In this document: in pieces, positions 1-5,464 of the stretch
How the letters are laid out: each line of letters begins with the position of its first letter
How positions within the stretch are numbered: position 1 is the stretch's first letter
NCBI GenBank assembly: GCA_017618435.1
Contig: JAFZUH010000004.1
Location: 1-5,464, forward strand
From: Bacteroidales bacterium
Lineage (GTDB): Bacteria; Bacteroidota; Bacteroidia; Bacteroidales; WCHB1-69
Length of the DNA stretch: 5,464 bases
Direction: 5' to 3'
Notes under the pieces: generated by a model
Seen by the model: the letters and a program-made list of their open reading frames with translations, nothing else
Told to the model about the DNA's origin: nothing
Database searches by the model: none
Translations under genes and position numbers: made by a program

Positions 1-289
1 TAATTCTTTTGATTTCATATATAGAAGAAATTGCATTAAGCAAACTTTCAGCAATATCTTTATTTTTCTTAACGACAATCTTTTCCACATCGCCATTAAT
101 AATCATTTTTTCCAATTGTGTATTATCAATACTTTGAGCAGAATCACCCCAGCCCCAAAAAGCCATGACCAACAACGCTACTGCTAAAAAAATATATACA
201 TAATAAATGTTAAATGGTCGTTTTTTACCATTATTTGTTTTGGGTTCTCCCATATTTTCAAAAGGATTATTATTGTTTTTTTCAGACAT
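1..289 (-). CDS. ftsH: FtsH, ATP-dependent zinc metalloprotease, N-terminal fragment
   Basis: This is the first 96 codons of a gene that runs off the left edge. FtsH is a membrane-anchored AAA+ zinc protease that degrades misfolded membrane proteins and some cytosolic regulators. Visible parts are an Asn-rich cytoplasmic start (MSEKNNNNPFENMG), basic residues before the membrane (GKKRPF, 21-26), one membrane segment at about 27-46 (NIYYVYIFLAVALLVMAFW), and the start of the periplasmic FtsH_ext domain with INGDVEKIVVKKNKDIAE (64-81). GDVEKIVV is typical of Bacteroidota FtsH. The AAA module and HEXXH protease site lie outside the window, so the call rests on the N-terminus and on the neighbouring rsfS, a pairing I recall as common in this phylum. 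The start lies 14 bp after the rsfS stop, behind a weak TGAAGA, so the two genes are probably co-transcribed. No stop or frameshift is visible. Confidence 0.85.
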   Translation of the reverse strand, partial: MSEKNNNNPFENMGEPKTNNGKKRPFNIYYVYIFLAVALLVMAFWGWGDSAQSIDNTQLEKMIINGDVEKIVVKKNKDIAESLLNAISSIYEIKRI

Positions 290-303
290 AATCTTCAGTA
301 AAT

Positions 304-684
304 TTATTCTTCGTTATAAATTGTTTTAGACGCATCACCCCAAAGTCCTTCAATATTGTAGAACTGACGAGTTTCTGGCAAAAAAATATGCACCAATACA
401 TCAAAATAATCTATCAAAATCCATTGGGCATTATTTTCACCTTCAATATGATTGGGTAAAATACCCAAATGTTGTTTAACAAACATTGCCACATTATCAA
501 ACAAGGCTGTTGCATGTGTATTGGAAGTTGCGGTACAAATAACAAAACTATCAAACATAGTTGCCCCTACTTTTGTTAAATTTAAAGATACTATATCTTT
601 TGCTTTTTTTTCTTGTAAGGCAAATACAATATCATCTAATAAAGCCTTATTGTTTTTTGTTATTTGTTTGTTTGTTCGGTCCAT
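304..684 (-). CDS. rsfS: RsfS, ribosomal silencing factor (DUF143/Iojap family)
   Basis: The product has 126 residues, normal for the family. RsfS binds ribosomal protein uL14 on the large subunit and blocks joining of the subunits, which lowers translation when nutrients are short. The Iojap domain covers about residues 13-120. Its hallmark C-terminal part is intact: AQWILIDYFDVLVHIFLPE (86-104), then TRQFYNIEGLWGDA (105-118) with the conserved Trp, Tyr and Asp positions. The first ~12 residues (MDRTNKQITKNN) are a polar tail. I keep the start at 684 because a Bacteroidota-type -7 box lies 33 bp upstream, leaving a short leader. ftsH follows after 14 bp, so this is probably the first gene of an rsfS-ftsH operon. 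I see nothing damaged or odd. Confidence 0.95.
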   Translation of the reverse strand: MDRTNKQITKNNKALLDDIVFALQEKKAKDIVSLNLTKVGATMFDSFVICTATSNTHATALFDNVAMFVKQHLGILPNHIEGENNAQWILIDYFDVLVHIFLPETRQFYNIEGLWGDASKTIYNEE

Positions 685-717
685 TGAAATATTTAATTTT
701 CTAATATTTTAAAACGG

Positions 718-725
718 CAAAGATA
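718..725 (-). promoter_or_regulatory. Candidate promoter -7 box for rsfS-ftsH
   Basis: The minus strand reads TATCTTTG, a full match to the Bacteroidota -7 consensus TAnnTTTG, directly preceded by seven T and a G. It ends 33 bp before the rsfS start, which implies a leader of roughly 25-30 nt. I do not see a clear TTTG -33 box 19-21 bp further upstream. The same 16-bp block occurs before gyrB, which supports it being functional. It lies in the only sizeable gap between the FAH-family gene and rsfS. Confidence 0.65.
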
Positions 726-760
726 CAAAAAAATATTGAAATGATTCGCTTTTAGCAGAA

Positions 761-1369
761 TTATCTTACAAAAAAATCAAGCATTTTTTTATCTTCCAAA
801 AACGCTTCCAAATGGTCTCCGATTTGTACCGGACCAACACCAGACGGTGTGCCGGTAAAAAACAAATCACCTATTTTCAAAGTATAATATTTTGATACAG
901 TTTCAATTATCTCATCTATAGAAAAAATCATATCGGAAGTATTACCTTTTTGTACTTCCTGACCGTTCTTTAATAATCTAAAATTCAAATTTTGAATATC
1001 TTGAAATTGATTTTTTGGCATAAAATCCCCTATTGGAGCAGAAGAATCAAAGCCCTTTGAAATTTCCCATGGCAAGCCGTTTTTTCGGCAATGCTCAAGC
1101 ATATCTTTGGCAGTAAAATCTATCCCCAATCCTATTTCTTGATAATACGTATTCGCATACTTTTGTTGAATACACTTTCCAATTTTTCCGATACGAACAA
1201 CAACCTCCAATTCATATTGTACATTATTACTAAAATCCGGCAAAAAAAATGGTCTGTTTTTAAGTAATAGTGCCGTATCGGGTTTCAGAAAAAAAACAGG
1301 TTCGGAGGTTAAACGTTTTTTTTCTACATTTGGCTCGCCGTAATTCATTGCCACACAAAATATTTTCAT
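761..1369 (-). CDS. Fumarylacetoacetate hydrolase (FAH) family protein, altered active site
   Basis: The product has 202 residues, the length of the single-domain FAH branch that includes E. coli YcgM and human FAHD1. Relatives hydrolyse acylpyruvates or decarboxylate oxaloacetate with a divalent metal in the cytoplasm. The start matches family N-termini (MKIFCVAMNY), followed by SEPVFFLKPDTALL (22-35). The metal ligands look complete: E53 and E55 in YELEVVV, and D84 in GIDFTAKD. The family motifs GLPWEISKGFDSSAPIG (98-114, with K105), TSDMIFS (144-150) and TGTPSGVGPV (172-181) are present. By my hand alignment to FAHD1, the catalytic lid His (H30) is Pro13 and the active-site Gln (Q109) is Leu91, while Glu16 and Lys105 are kept. 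Substrate cannot be assigned, and activity may be changed. The gene sits 64 bp after folC, so it may be the tail of the exbB operon. Fold is near certain; function is open. Confidence 0.9.
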   Translation of the reverse strand: MKIFCVAMNYGEPNVEKKRLTSEPVFFLKPDTALLLKNRPFFLPDFSNNVQYELEVVVRIGKIGKCIQQKYANTYYQEIGLGIDFTAKDMLEHCRKNGLPWEISKGFDSSAPIGDFMPKNQFQDIQNLNFRLLKNGQEVQKGNTSDMIFSIDEIIETVSKYYTLKIGDLFFTGTPSGVGPVQIGDHLEAFLEDKKMLDFFVR

Positions 1370-1377
1370 ACCGCTAT

Positions 1378-1411
1378 ATTTTATAAAATGTTTTTTCTTC
1401 TACAGAAAAAA
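1378..1411. repeat. Two short inverted repeats in the folC/FAH gap
   Basis: Between the folC stop and the FAH-family start are a perfect 12-bp palindrome, ATTTTATAAAAT (1378-1389), and an 8-bp inverted repeat, TTTTTTCT (1391-1398) with AGAAAAAA (1404-1411), separated by 5 bases. They are nearly pure A/T, so any hairpin would be weak. They could mark a leaky transcription end after folC, a promoter region for the FAH-family gene, or chance in AT-rich DNA. No TAnnTTTG box is visible here on the minus strand. Confidence 0.3.
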
Positions 1412-1433
1412 ATAATATTCCCAACTAATTTCT

Positions 1434-2726
1434 TCAAAGAACTTCTGCCACCACAAATGTGCTTCCTCCGACAAAAATCAAGTCATTGGCAGTTGCATGA
1501 TACCTTGCTCTTCTTAAAGCATTTTTCACACTTGAATAGGTTTTGCCTTCCAATCCATATTGTTTGGCATTTTGTTGTAACATTCGGGCTTCCAAAGCAC
1601 GGGGTATTTGGGCTTGACAAAAATAATATTTTGCATCTTTGGGTAACAATGGCAATATTTTACCCAAATCTTTGTCATTCACGACACCAAAAACAATATG
1701 CAGTTTTTCGTGTTTTATAGTTTGCAATTGATGAAAAATATAAGACAAACCCGCTTGATTGTGTCCTGTATCGGCAATAATCAAAGGTTGCTTGGACAAA
1801 ACCTGCCAACGCCCTTGCAACTGTGTGTTTTTTATACAATTGGCAATACCTCTTGTTACCGCTGTTGTATCTAACTTGTGTTGAAAAAGTTGAGTGGCAA
1901 GCAATACGGATTTAAAATTTTTTATCTGATAATCACCTGTTAATGGCGTTTGTATATCTTTATACAAAGCCCTACCTTTATTGTCAAAAACATCAAAATG
2001 CATCAAAAAGCCACTTGCCGTATCTTCCGTATATGTTTCTTTTATATCTATTTGTTTATCTGCAAAATACAACGGAGCATTCATTTCTTTTGCTTTTTGC
2101 ACAAAAACGGCTGTTGTTTCAGGCTGTGTTTCCCCAATAATTATAGGAATATCTTGTTTAATAATACCCGCTTTTTCAGTGGCAATTTTCGCTAAAGTAT
2201 CCCCTAAAAATTGCGTATGGTCCCAACTGATATTCGTTATAATGGACAAATCCGGATTCAATACATTCGTAGAATCCAATCTGCCTCCCATACCGGTTTC
2301 TACAATAGCAATATCAACCTTATTTTCAGCAAAATAAGAGAATGCCATGGCTACTGTCATTTCAAAAAAAGAAGGCTGTATTTTTTCAAAAAGTTGCTTG
2401 TTCTTTTCTACAAAATCAACGATATAGTTTTTTGATATTTTTTTCCCGTTTATCCGTATTCTTTCTCTAAAATCTTTCAAATGCGGAGAGGTATACAATC
2501 CTGTTTTAAAACCCGCCTCTTGAAATATTGAGGCTAAATTATGCGAAACCGAACCTTTTCCGTTTGTTCCGGCTATATGTATGGATTTCAATTTTTTTTC
2601 AGGATTGCCTAAACCTGCCAAAAGGGCAATGGTATTATTCAAATCTTTTTTATAAGCAGCAGCCCCTATTCTTTGATATACGGGCAAACTATTATATAAA
2701 TAGGCTAATGTTTGAGTATAATTCAT
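1434..2726 (-). CDS. folC: FolC, dihydrofolate synthase / folylpolyglutamate synthase
   Basis: The product has 430 residues, usual for FolC. It ligates glutamate to dihydropteroate to make dihydrofolate and adds further glutamates to folates, using ATP, in the cytosol. In order: P-loop GTNGKGS (53-59), the TSPHL and FRERI folate-site segments (79-90), the Mur-ligase segment ETGMGGRLDSTN (143-154), NISWDH (165-170), and EKAGI (184-188) with the lysine that is usually carbamylated (K185). The C-terminal domain has GRW (305-307), DTGHN (319-323, a variant of the commoner DGAHN), FGVVNDKD (346-353) and GSTFVVAE (421-428). All expected motifs are present, so it should be active. Its ATG shares one base with the tonB stop (TAATG), so it is probably translated by coupling as the fourth gene of the exbB operon. 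Whether it carries both activities cannot be told from the sequence alone. Confidence 0.96.
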   Translation of the reverse strand: MNYTQTLAYLYNSLPVYQRIGAAAYKKDLNNTIALLAGLGNPEKKLKSIHIAGTNGKGSVSHNLASIFQEAGFKTGLYTSPHLKDFRERIRINGKKISKNYIVDFVEKNKQLFEKIQPSFFEMTVAMAFSYFAENKVDIAIVETGMGGRLDSTNVLNPDLSIITNISWDHTQFLGDTLAKIATEKAGIIKQDIPIIIGETQPETTAVFVQKAKEMNAPLYFADKQIDIKETYTEDTASGFLMHFDVFDNKGRALYKDIQTPLTGDYQIKNFKSVLLATQLFQHKLDTTAVTRGIANCIKNTQLQGRWQVLSKQPLIIADTGHNQAGLSYIFHQLQTIKHEKLHIVFGVVNDKDLGKILPLLPKDAKYYFCQAQIPRALEARMLQQNAKQYGLEGKTYSSVKNALRRARYHATANDLIFVGGSTFVVAEVL

Positions 2727-3496
2727 TATTGTAAAACAAAACGATAGGTTATTACCCCTCTTTCTTCTCTATCGGCATCGGCTTTGGCTTTAAACTTAGA
2801 GCGATAGGCCGCTTTTTCACATTCTTCCCAAATTTGAGGGTCATTGATGGTTGTGCCTCTAATACCTGCTTTGGCATAAATGACATTTCCGTCTCTATCG
2901 GCACGAAACTCCACTTTAACAACACCTTCAAGATTGTTTTTGGCAGACGGAAAAGCTTTTGTTATTACAGGTCTGCCATTCAAATAAAAATCTCCGCCAT
3001 AATTGCCAATGCCGCTACCATATTCACTACCTTGTCCGGAACCAGTTCCGGAACCTTTGCCCGAACCGCTGCCTGTTCCTTGTCCCGTTCCTGAATTTGC
3101 ATTGCGTTTAAACAAAGCATTCGGATTGACAGTCGGTTCTGATTCTTTTTGTGTTTGTTCTGTCGTAGTTGTTGTTTTTGGCTGATGAGTAACCACTTTG
3201 CGTGAAGATGTTTTTTGCGATGACATTGCAATTGTTTCCTCTTGATCTTGGGTTATCAACTTATCATTAGCCTGCGATGCATTAACCCGAGCACTTATCT
3301 TTTGAGTATTTTCAGGTGCACCGCCGCCACCACCACCCATATCTACCTCAATACCATATTCTGGAGGCGGTGGAACTTGATGGGTTAAACCTAAAAAACA
3401 AAAACACAACAATACCAAACCATGCACAATAATGGTTGTAGCAATGCCTATGATTTTGTTCTTTCGATTTTCTTTATCATTCAAATAATCTTCCAT
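2726..3496 (-). CDS. tonB: TonB-family energy transducer with Gly/Ser-rich linker
   Basis: The product has 256 residues. TonB proteins are anchored in the inner membrane with ExbB-ExbD and reach across the periplasm to drive outer-membrane receptors. A charged cytoplasmic end (1-14) leads into one membrane helix at about 15-37. Within it T21 and H25 have the spacing of the S16/H20 pair of E. coli TonB, with Thr replacing Ser. Next come PPPPEYGIEVDM (42-53), six glycines (54-59), a long polar Thr/Gln/Lys region to about 125, and a glycine/serine linker (about 136-168, GTG and GSG units). The C-terminal domain (about 170-256) has GVVKVEFRADRDGNV (191-205) and ends GVITYRFVLQ. The linker is unlike the Pro/Lys-rich spacer of enterobacterial TonB. 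The start lies 2 bp after the exbD stop and the stop overlaps the folC ATG. A TolA-like role with the same motor cannot be excluded. Confidence 0.88.
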   Translation of the reverse strand: MEDYLNDKENRKNKIIGIATTIIVHGLVLLCFCFLGLTHQVPPPPEYGIEVDMGGGGGGAPENTQKISARVNASQANDKLITQDQEETIAMSSQKTSSRKVVTHQPKTTTTTEQTQKESEPTVNPNALFKRNANSGTGQGTGSGSGKGSGTGSGQGSEYGSGIGNYGGDFYLNGRPVITKAFPSAKNNLEGVVKVEFRADRDGNVIYAKAGIRGTTINDPQIWEECEKAAYRSKFKAKADADREERGVITYRFVLQ

Positions 3497-3498
3497 AA

Positions 3499-3930
3499 TT
3501 ATTTTTCTAAGGGACGGGTTGCCAAAATAACTTTATGCTGTTTTTGTTGTTGCTCATTGACATTATTAACAGCGTCTATCACATACATTAAATTTTGGAC
3601 AGGCACACTTTGATCCATCCTAACTACTACGGTAGCGTCATCGGCTTCTGTTTGCAAACGTTCAGCTATAGCAACAGCCAAATTATCTTCTTCTACAGCA
3701 ACCAAATCTTTACCTTGTAAAATAGAATAATCTAGATGTTCATCAATATAGACTTCAAAACTACGTTTGGCTGCTGTTTTGCTTGAAGAATTGGGCAACA
3801 ACAACTTCACGGCATTCGGGCTAACCAAAGTTGATGTTATCATAAAGAATATCAACAACAAAAACACCAAGTCGGCTTGAGTGGACATATTAACTTCCAC
3901 CTTATTTTTATATTTGGATTGTATCGGCAT
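3499..3930 (-). CDS. exbD: ExbD/TolR-family biopolymer transport protein
   Basis: The product has 143 residues, normal for ExbD. It forms the core of the proton-driven ExbB-ExbD motor. A short basic cytoplasmic end (MPIQSKYKNK) leads into the single membrane helix STQADLVFLLLIFFMITSTL (16-35), with the proton-carrying aspartate at D20, matching D25 of E. coli ExbD. SPNAVKLLLPNSSSK (37-51) follows and is typical of Bacteroidota ExbD. The periplasmic domain runs from about 57 to 140 and includes TVVVRMDQSVPVQNLMYVID (100-119). I keep the first ATG because the KNKVEVNMST stretch before the helix is part of the family pattern, so Met15 is unlikely to be the start. The gene lies 6 bp after exbB and 2 bp before tonB. 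Only one exbD copy is visible, whereas some relatives carry two in tandem. Confidence 0.94.
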   Translation of the reverse strand: MPIQSKYKNKVEVNMSTQADLVFLLLIFFMITSTLVSPNAVKLLLPNSSSKTAAKRSFEVYIDEHLDYSILQGKDLVAVEEDNLAVAIAERLQTEADDATVVVRMDQSVPVQNLMYVIDAVNNVNEQQQKQHKVILATRPLEK

Positions 3931-3936
3931 AAGTTT

Positions 3937-4611
3937 TTATTTTACAGGTTCGTGCAATAAATCCATAAATTCAGACGCTTTGGCTTCCAAAAGAAAAACA
4001 ACATGATTTATCTTTGCCACCAACATATTGTAACAAATATATCCTACAATACCTACCACCAAACCGCTGGCAGTTGTTATCAATGCGGTATATATTCCGC
4101 TTGCCAAATCACCAATTTCAAGGTTATTACCAGAGGTTGCCATATCATGAAAAGCAACAATCATACCTGCCACTGTCCCCAAAAAACCCAACATGGGAGC
4201 AATACTTGACAAGGTTGAAACGGTACTCATGCCTTTTTCCAAACGATCAACTTCCAATTGCCCGACATTTGAAATAGCCTCATTGATGTCTGACAATGGT
4301 TTACCAAGACGCGACAACCCTTTTTCTATCATTCTTGCAATGGGGGTATTGGTCGCCTTGCACAATGCCAATGCCGAGTCCAATCTTCCATTGTGAATAT
4401 TATCACGTATATTGTTCATAAAATTCACATCGTCTTTTGCCGCTTTGTTGATAGTCATATATCGTTCTATAAAAATATAAACAATAATGGCTGAAATAAT
4501 CAACAACGGAATAGTAATCCATATACTACCACGGTCAAATAACAATGACAATAAATTCAGTTTTTCTTCATGTGGGACTACATCTGCTTGTAAAAGAATC
4601 ATTTGTAACAT
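3937..4611 (-). CDS. exbB: ExbB/TolQ-family proton channel protein
   Basis: The product has 224 residues. ExbB forms the membrane ring around ExbD that turns proton flow into motion for TonB. Three membrane segments are visible: about 29-49 (SIWITIPLLIISAIIVYIF), 134-154 and 172-196. The MotA/TolQ/ExbB signature lies in the last two: APMLGFLGTVAGMIVAF (138-154), with T146 matching T148 of E. coli ExbB, and ALITTASGLVVGIVGY (176-191), with T180 matching T181. The cytoplasmic loop is at 50-130. An in-frame ATG at codon 4 is an alternative start. An in-frame TAA lies 15 bp upstream of the chosen ATG, so a longer protein is excluded. It is the first gene of the motor operon, with a candidate -7 box 25 bp upstream, and it diverges from gyrB. 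TolQ is the main alternative name; the adjacent TonB-type gene favours ExbB. Confidence 0.93.
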   Translation of the reverse strand: MLQMILLQADVVPHEEKLNLLSLLFDRGSIWITIPLLIISAIIVYIFIERYMTINKAAKDDVNFMNNIRDNIHNGRLDSALALCKATNTPIARMIEKGLSRLGKPLSDINEAISNVGQLEVDRLEKGMSTVSTLSSIAPMLGFLGTVAGMIVAFHDMATSGNNLEIGDLASGIYTALITTASGLVVGIVGYICYNMLVAKINHVVFLLEAKASEFMDLLHEPVK

Positions 4612-4636
4612 ACTTAATATTAATATTTATTTTATG

Positions 4637-4644
4637 CAAAAATA
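4637..4644 (-). promoter_or_regulatory. Candidate promoter -7 box for exbB-exbD-tonB-folC
   Basis: The minus strand reads TATTTTTG, fitting the Bacteroidota -7 consensus TAnnTTTG, and ends 25 bp before the exbB ATG. No clear TTTG -33 box is present 19-21 bp upstream. In DNA this rich in T such a match can arise by chance, so support comes mainly from its position as the only such box before the operon. Confidence 0.45.
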
Positions 4645-4649
4645 CTGCA

Positions 4650-4668
4650 GTCTTTCTTGAAAAAAGAC
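4650..4668. promoter_or_regulatory. Small dyad next to the exbB promoter box
   Basis: GTCTTT (4650-4655) and AAAGAC (4663-4668) form a perfect 6-bp inverted repeat with a 7-base gap. It lies 5 bp upstream of the candidate exbB -7 box, where the -33 region would be, so it could be a repressor or activator site. It is too short to name a regulator and may be chance. Confidence 0.25.
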
Positions 4669-4727
4669 ATTTGTTTTTACTTTTTTTCAACATCAATATG
4701 TTAAAGTTGTAAAAACAAATACACTTT

Positions 4728-4752
4728 GGTTTAAATATCGGTTTAAATATCG
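4728..4752 (+). repeat. Exact 12-bp tandem repeat between divergent promoters
   Basis: GGTTTAAATATC occurs twice head to tail (4728-4739 and 4740-4751), plus one matching G at 4752. Each unit contains the palindrome TTTAAA. The 12-bp period is close to one helical turn, so a protein could bind both copies on nearly the same face of the DNA. It lies about 84 bp from the exbB candidate box and 110 bp from the gyrB one. It could be a regulator site or a recent slippage duplication. Confidence 0.7.
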
Positions 4753-4766
4753 TATGGATTATTCTA

Positions 4767-4774
4767 TATTTTTG
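4767..4774 (+). promoter_or_regulatory. Possible second upstream -7 box for gyrB
   Basis: TATTTTTG fits TAnnTTTG but has no -33 partner at the right distance and lies 128 bp before the gyrB ATG at 4903. It is listed because a transcript starting here would include the upstream in-frame ATG at 4813. It is weaker than the box at 4862-4869. Confidence 0.2.
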
Positions 4775-4861
4775 TATATAAACACATTAAATTCGTTTTT
4801 TTGTTTATAAATATGTTAATAAAAGATAGATGGAAAAATAAAATTCCGTTATTTTTTTTTG

Positions 4862-4869
4862 TATCTTTG
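4862..4869 (+). promoter_or_regulatory. Candidate promoter -7 box for gyrB
   Basis: TATCTTTG, preceded by nine T and a G, matches the Bacteroidota -7 consensus and ends 33 bp before the gyrB ATG at 4903. The box-to-ATG distance is the same as for rsfS, and 16 bases in a row are identical between the two. No obvious TTTG lies 19-21 bp upstream. A transcript from here would start near 4876, downstream of the ATG at 4813, and so favours the start at 4903. Confidence 0.65.
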
Positions 4870-4902
4870 TTTTTATTGAGTTATTTTTATAAAAAATTGA
4901 AT

Positions 4903-5464
4903 ATGAGCGAAATTCAAGAAGAAAAAACAAACGTTCAACAAGAATACAATGCAAGTAACATTCAAATATTGGAAGGCTTGGAAGCAGTACGCAAACGCCC
5001 TGCCATGTATATTGGAGATATTGGAGAACGCGGTTTACATCATTTAGTTTACGAAGTTGTTGATAATTCAATAGACGAAGCATTGGCCGGCTATTGCAAA
5101 AATATTGAAGTCTGCATTCATGAAGGAAATTCTATCAGCGTCTTAGATGATGGACGTGGTATTCCTACCGATATGCACCCCAAAGAAAACCGTTCTGCTT
5201 TGGAAGTGGTTTTAACGGTTTTGCATGCAGGCGGCAAATTTGACAAAGGCTCATACAAAGTCTCGGGAGGTTTGCATGGTGTCGGGGTTTCTTGCGTTAA
5301 TGCCCTGTCCAAATATTTAAAAGTGGAAGTTTATCGCAACGGCAAACACTATGTTCAAGAATATAAATATGGAAAACCATTATACCCTGTAAAAGAAATA
5401 GGCGATTCCGACAAACACGGGACATACGTATTCTTTACTCCTGATGATTCTATTTTTGATGTAA
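4903..5464 (+). CDS. gyrB: GyrB, DNA gyrase subunit B, N-terminal fragment
   Basis: The window holds the first 187 codons of about 650; the gene runs off the right edge. GyrB is the ATPase subunit of DNA gyrase, which introduces negative supercoils. The GHKL ATPase domain is intact so far: [10 protein letters not shown] (51-60) with catalytic E51 and Mg-binding N55, DDGRGIP (82-88) with adenine-binding D82, LHAGGKFD (107-114) with K112, and the ATP lid [10 protein letters not shown] (121-130). R145 and T174 match E. coli R136 and T165, positions linked to coumarin drug binding. Numbering is offset from E. coli by +9 throughout. The first ~17 residues are variable, as in other GyrBs, and [17 protein letters not shown] (23-39) is classic. 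The frame stays open upstream to an ATG at 4813, but I reject that start because the extra 30 residues are hydrophobic and overlap the promoter box. No Shine-Dalgarno site is visible. Confidence 0.97.
   Translation, partial: MSEIQEEKTNVQQEYNASNIQILEGLEAVRKRPAMYIGDIGERGLHHLVYEVVDNSIDEALAGYCKNIEVCIHEGNSISVLDDGRGIPTDMHPKENRSALEVVLTVLHAGGKFDKGSYKVSGGLHGVGVSCVNALSKYLKVEVYRNGKHYVQEYKYGKPLYPVKEIGDSDKHGTYVFFTPDDSIFDV

Larger units (their letters stand above)
4612..4902. other. Divergent exbB/gyrB spacer
   Basis: This 291-bp stretch is about 18% G+C by my count, far below the genes around it. It separates two outward-facing start codons, so it should hold the promoters for both. It contains TAnnTTTG boxes for each direction, a small dyad near the exbB box, an exact 12-bp tandem repeat, and the 9-mer ATATGTTAA twice (4696-4704 and 4811-4819). 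I see no RNA gene, no convincing independent small ORF and no strong terminator. Confidence 0.75.

Noticed and set aside
685..760. Possible terminator after the FAH-family gene
   Set aside because: The only stem found is GCT/AGC around AAA, three base pairs, too weak even with the T-run that follows; the T-run is better explained as part of the rsfS promoter.
1388..1720. Plus-strand 110-codon ORF
   Set aside because: It lies almost wholly antisense to the folC 3' end, which has complete family motifs; the product has no recognisable pattern.
1981..2337. Plus-strand 118-codon ORF inside folC, with other overlapping plus-strand ORFs nearby
   Set aside because: All are antisense to intact folC coding sequence and have no motif or promoter.
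3003..3185. Plus-strand ORF coding for a Pro/Leu/Glu repeat protein
   Set aside because: It is the antisense of the glycine/serine linker of tonB; its repeats follow from the GGN/TCN codons on the other strand.
4612..4902. A riboswitch, small RNA or origin-like element in the gyrB spacer
   Set aside because: At about 18% G+C there is no stable stem, no recognisable aptamer core and no cluster of DnaA-box-like 9-mers; the repeated ATATGTTAA does not match TTATNCACA.
4805..5083. Minus-strand 92-codon ORF
   Set aside because: It is antisense to the conserved gyrB ATPase region and then runs into A/T-rich spacer; the sequence looks like a chance reading.
5118..5312. Minus-strand 64-codon ORF
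   Set aside because: It is antisense to gyrB residues around the DDGRGIP and GGLHGVG motifs, which are clearly coding on the plus strand.

Overview
The window is an AT-rich piece of a bacterial chromosome, most likely from the phylum Bacteroidota and probably the order Bacteroidales. Three things point there: the GyrB, FtsH and ExbD N-termini read like Bacteroidales versions; promoter-like boxes fit the Bacteroidota -7 consensus TAnnTTTG; and Shine-Dalgarno sites are weak or absent. I have run no search, so the placement rests on recalled family sequences.

Layout. Seven genes lie on the minus strand and one on the plus strand. In transcription order the minus strand reads exbB (4611-3937), exbD (3930-3499), tonB (3496-2726), folC (2726-1434), a fumarylacetoacetate-hydrolase-family gene (1369-761), rsfS (684-304) and the first 96 codons of ftsH (289 to beyond the left edge). 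From 4903 rightwards on the plus strand are the first 187 codons of gyrB. The divergent exbB/gyrB spacer of 291 bp is about 18% G+C. It carries a candidate promoter for each side and an exact 12-bp tandem repeat.

How the genes fit together. exbB, exbD and tonB are separated by 6 and 2 bp and form a proton-motive-force-driven inner-membrane motor that energises outer-membrane transport. tonB runs into folC through a TAATG stop/start overlap, so folate synthesis is translationally tied to the motor operon. After a 64-bp gap comes the FAH-family enzyme. A 76-bp gap with a strong-looking promoter box then opens the rsfS-ftsH unit (ribosome silencing and membrane proteolysis). gyrB is the ATPase subunit of DNA gyrase.

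This is essentially an ordinary housekeeping region. I found no defence system, mobile element, CRISPR array, RNA gene or clearly new system. The points most worth a second look are the FAH-family enzyme, which appears to have lost catalytic residues while keeping its metal site, and an in-frame hydrophobic upstream extension of gyrB that could mislead gene callers. Smaller points are the 16-bp promoter block shared by gyrB and rsfS and the tandem repeat in the divergent spacer.
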